A DNA stretch of 25,544 nucleotides from Bacillota bacterium (GTDB lineage Bacteria > Bacillota_I > Bacilli_A > RF39 > UBA660). Every line of letters begins with the position of its first letter. The stretch's first letter is position 1. This document shows positions 23,362 through 25,544 of the stretch, one piece after another. The notes beneath the pieces are model-generated. The model did not search any database. It saw nothing but the letters and a program-made list of their open reading frames with translations, and was not told the origin of the DNA. The stretch spans positions 1 to 25,544 of the forward strand of contig JAEWBI010000027.1 of NCBI GenBank assembly GCA_023391185.1. The letters are read 5' to 3'. Both the position numbers and the translations under genes were made by a program.

Positions 23362-25437
23362 TTATTCAATTAGTCTTAACTCAGTTTCTACTTCTAAAGT
23401 TGCAGAAGGAATTAACACTGTTTTTGTCCACAGACTCCAAGTGCCATAGCAGTTAGTTCCTGATAATGTTCCTGTCGAACAACTGTAATAATCTCTAATA
23501 CAGGTTGTACCTGATAATGTTCCACCACTTGGACATGAATAAGTCGTATTAGAAAGACGAGTGGTTGTAACTACTTTTGAACAAGTAGTACTACTTCCAG
23601 TACCACTACTTGTATAACCGCTTGGACAAGCATAACAAGTAGACGCATAAATACTATTGTTGGTGTAGCCTGATGGACAAGTATATCTAATTAACATAGT
23701 TGCAGTACAACTACTAGTCCCACATGTCCATGAATTATTCTCATAACCGCCACTACCGCATTTTTCATTCATACATGCTGCACCTTGACCAGAGCAACCT
23801 GTACAAGACACTGTTCTTACACAATAAGAACCAGATATACTATAAGTCGGTTCAGAGCAATATGCATTTCCTGATGTAGTAATTGGTGAAGCAGTTACAA
23901 TTTGTGAACATGTCATGCTACTTCCAGATCCACTACTTGTATAACCACTTGGACAATAATAACTAGTACTTGATGATGCAGAATAGTTATTATAATAAGT
24001 AGCTGGAGTTTTATCTCTTGATCTATACCAAGTAACATAAACATTTAAAGTTCTAGTAGAATTTGCTATATTTCCTGCATTATCAGTAACAGTATATGTT
24101 ACAGTGTATACGCCAGCATTAAGTAAATTTGTGTTTGTAATTGAAGAAACTATACTACTCACTCCACTTGCATTATCTGTTGCAGTTACACCACTTAGCA
24201 TATTGTAAGTTGTTCCTTTATTAGTATTTATCACATTAGGATTAATAAAAACTAATGGAACCTGTGTATCTCTAAAAATTTTATATACTTCTGATATCTC
24301 ACTAATATTCCCAACATTATCAATAGCTCTAATAGCTAAATTATGTATGCCATCCCAATTAATTAACAGTGAATTTTGGCAATTAACCCAAGTTACTCCA
24401 TTATCTAATGTATACTGATATTTTTGTATACCTGATTCTAAATCAGTTGCTAGAAAGTTTAACGTTACATTTTTATTTGTCCATTGTCCAGCTATATAAT
24501 CATCAGAAGATATTATTGGTATACTTGGAGGAATTAAATCTATTCCACTTACAGTATAAGATGATGCTGTTTTATAATTTGTACCATCATAAACTCTTGC
24601 AATTATTGTACCATTGCTATTAAAAGTATATGATGCAGTTGTATCATTTACAGTTACCCAATTTTCACCATTATCTATACTATAACTATATATATAATCC
24701 TGTTCACTTTGAGGATAAGTTATAGTTACAGTCTTATTTGTAGCATATCCATTTTTATTTACCATATAAGTCGGAGGATTTATAAATGATGTTGTAACAT
24801 CAAATATTTTAGTAGTTGATTTGTCATTTGTGTTAGTCACAGTTAATTTAAATGTATATGTTGTTTCATTTTTTAAATTGATAAATTGATAACTATTATT
24901 TTCTGAAGTTACTTTTTCATTAAAATTTAACTCCTTATTTTCTAATTCATAAGTATAATTTTTTATACTACTTTCTTCTTCTGTTATTGATTCATTAGGC
25001 ACCAAAATTGTAATACTATTACTTTTAACAACTATAACAATTTTACTTTCATTAAGCAGTGGTTCAGTCATATCTAATTCATAACATTCTTTAACAATAG
25101 TTAAATTTTGATTTGTGCCAGATGCACAATATCTTCCATTCGTAACCATTACTGCTTCATATTCACTGTCACTTATTTTTATTATTCCACTTGTGAATTG
25201 TTCAACATTTTTTAGTTCTAAATCCTTTACCGATATAATTTCAGTTGAAGAGACATCTATATTGTTACTAGTCAAATAATAATCTACTGAATTAATGGCA
25301 TTTTTAACACTGACTTTGAAAGCTTCCCTTCTGCTGTTTTCAACAGTTTTATTAATAGCGAAAAACGATATTGATAAGATAATACCTAGAATTAATATTA
25401 TTGCCAGCGTTTCCACCAATGTGAATCCTTTTTTCAA
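23362..25437 (-). CDS. Prepilin-type surface protein with Ig-like and Cys-rich domains
   Basis: A 691-aa protein. It starts MKKG-FTLVETLAIILILG if the TTG at 25437 is used: GAGGTG is 6 bases upstream and this gives the usual prepilin start, whereas a GTG three codons earlier lies inside that ribosome binding site. Domains in order: a prepilin domain to about 125, with cysteines 104 and 118 matching the last two of the GH18 and LRR proteins; a fibronectin-III-like domain (about 140-220); two similar domains around YSYSIDNGENWVTV and YQYTLDNGVTWVNC; a DUF5011/bacterial Ig-like domain (about 400-470, VTYTVTDNAGNIANSTRTL); and a Cys-rich tail (495-670) with 18 cysteines and CPSGYT repeats. The tail likely forms many disulfides or binds metal. 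An adhesive or structural role outside the cell is likely; the partner is unknown. Confidence 0.85.
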   Translation of the reverse strand: MKKGFTLVETLAIILILGIILSISFFAINKTVENSRREAFKVSVKNAINSVDYYLTSNNIDVSSTEIISVKDLELKNVEQFTSGIIKISDSEYEAVMVTNGRYCASGTNQNLTIVKECYELDMTEPLLNESKIVIVVKSNSITILVPNESITEEESSIKNYTYELENKELNFNEKVTSENNSYQFINLKNETTYTFKLTVTNTNDKSTTKIFDVTTSFINPPTYMVNKNGYATNKTVTITYPQSEQDYIYSYSIDNGENWVTVNDTTASYTFNSNGTIIARVYDGTNYKTASSYTVSGIDLIPPSIPIISSDDYIAGQWTNKNVTLNFLATDLESGIQKYQYTLDNGVTWVNCQNSLLINWDGIHNLAIRAIDNVGNISEISEVYKIFRDTQVPLVFINPNVINTNKGTTYNMLSGVTATDNASGVSSIVSSITNTNLLNAGVYTVTYTVTDNAGNIANSTRTLNVYVTWYRSRDKTPATYYNNYSASSSTSYYCPSGYTSSGSGSSMTCSQIVTASPITTSGNAYCSEPTYSISGSYCVRTVSCTGCSGQGAACMNEKCGSGGYENNSWTCGTSSCTATMLIRYTCPSGYTNNSIYASTCYACPSGYTSSGTGSSTTCSKVVTTTRLSNTTYSCPSGGTLSGTTCIRDYYSCSTGTLSGTNCYGTWSLWTKTVLIPSATLEVETELRLIE

Positions 25438-25464
25438 ATAAGACACCTCTTTTCAAGACGAATT

Positions 25465-25492
25465 TTTATAATATCTATTTTTTATAAATCAA
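25465..25492 (-). promoter_or_regulatory. Candidate promoter of the 691-aa gene
   Basis: TTGATT (25492-25487) and TATAAA (25470-25465) on the minus strand with a 16-base spacer. The predicted start is about 20 bases before the TTG start codon. Confidence 0.5.
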
Positions 25493-25544
25493 TCATTCTA
25501 TAAGTAGTATGCCTATAATAGCGATAATTATTGAGTTTATCATA
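25493..25544 (-). CDS. Possible 3' end of a gene cut by the window edge
   Basis: A frame open to the edge ends in TGA at 25495-25493. It encodes a hydrophobic stretch, MINSIIIAIIGILLIE, that could be the last helix of a membrane protein. It could also be chance in AT-rich sequence; nothing more can be said from 17 codons. Confidence 0.25.
   Translation of the reverse strand, partial: MINSIIIAIIGILLIE

Noticed and set aside
22556..25449. The shared 12-mer ATAAGACACCTC as a mobile-element end
   Set aside because: Only two copies, both at ribosome binding sites, with no inverted partner or target duplication.

Overview
The window comes from a very AT-rich, gene-dense bacterial genome that uses the standard bacterial code: pflA ends in TGA and tryptophan is encoded by TGG. 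MurF, pyruvate formate-lyase with its activase, NAD-dependent DNA ligase, low G+C, tight overlapping operons and pilin-type N-termini on very large surface proteins suggest an anaerobic, walled, Bacillota-like gut commensal of the reduced-genome RF39/Erysipelotrichales kind. This placement is inferred from gene content only. Every gene except one (22663-23307) lies on the minus strand, so transcription runs right to left.

Region 1 (about 1-7068) is an NAD-salvage operon. It starts from a consensus promoter at 6974-7002 and reads pncA, pncB, a Nudix ADP-ribose hydrolase, a divergent PRPP synthetase, a small radical SAM protein, nadD, a 148-aa protein with a Ser/Cys/Tyr-repeat tail, a HemN/HemW-like radical SAM protein, and a gene cut by the left edge. 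The enzymes form a logical path: nicotinamide to nicotinate to NaMN to NaAD, with PRPP made on site and ADP-ribose recycled to ribose-5-phosphate. NAD synthetase (NadE) is not in the window. The promoter is overlapped and followed by three copies of a TTGTTATTAAC-type box, a likely operator.

Region 2 (7059-14332) holds murF, then a two-gene unit of BspA-type leucine-rich-repeat proteins: a 1666-aa protein with a prepilin-like N-terminus and three near-identical modules of 313-315 residues, and a 273-aa membrane-anchored paralogue. Region 3 (14322-17777) holds a 135-aa protein of unknown function with its own perfect promoter, and the pflB-pflA pair. Region 4 (17851-25544) holds a prepilin-type GH18 glycosidase, ligA, a six-helix membrane protein, a divergent single-pass protein, and a prepilin-type Ig-like and Cys-rich surface protein. 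At the right edge there may be the tail of another gene.

The most striking theme is three unrelated large exported payloads (LRR, GH18, Ig-like plus Cys-rich), each on a type IV prepilin-like N-terminal domain. Two share four matching cysteines and the third keeps the last two. No pilus assembly gene is visible. A second theme is extreme compaction: intrinsic terminators whose 5' arm lies inside the 3' end of the gene, -35 boxes inside upstream terminators, and frequent extended -10 promoters (TGNTATAAT). No rRNA, tRNA, CRISPR array or insertion sequence was seen, and no gene-free stretch exceeds 300 bases.
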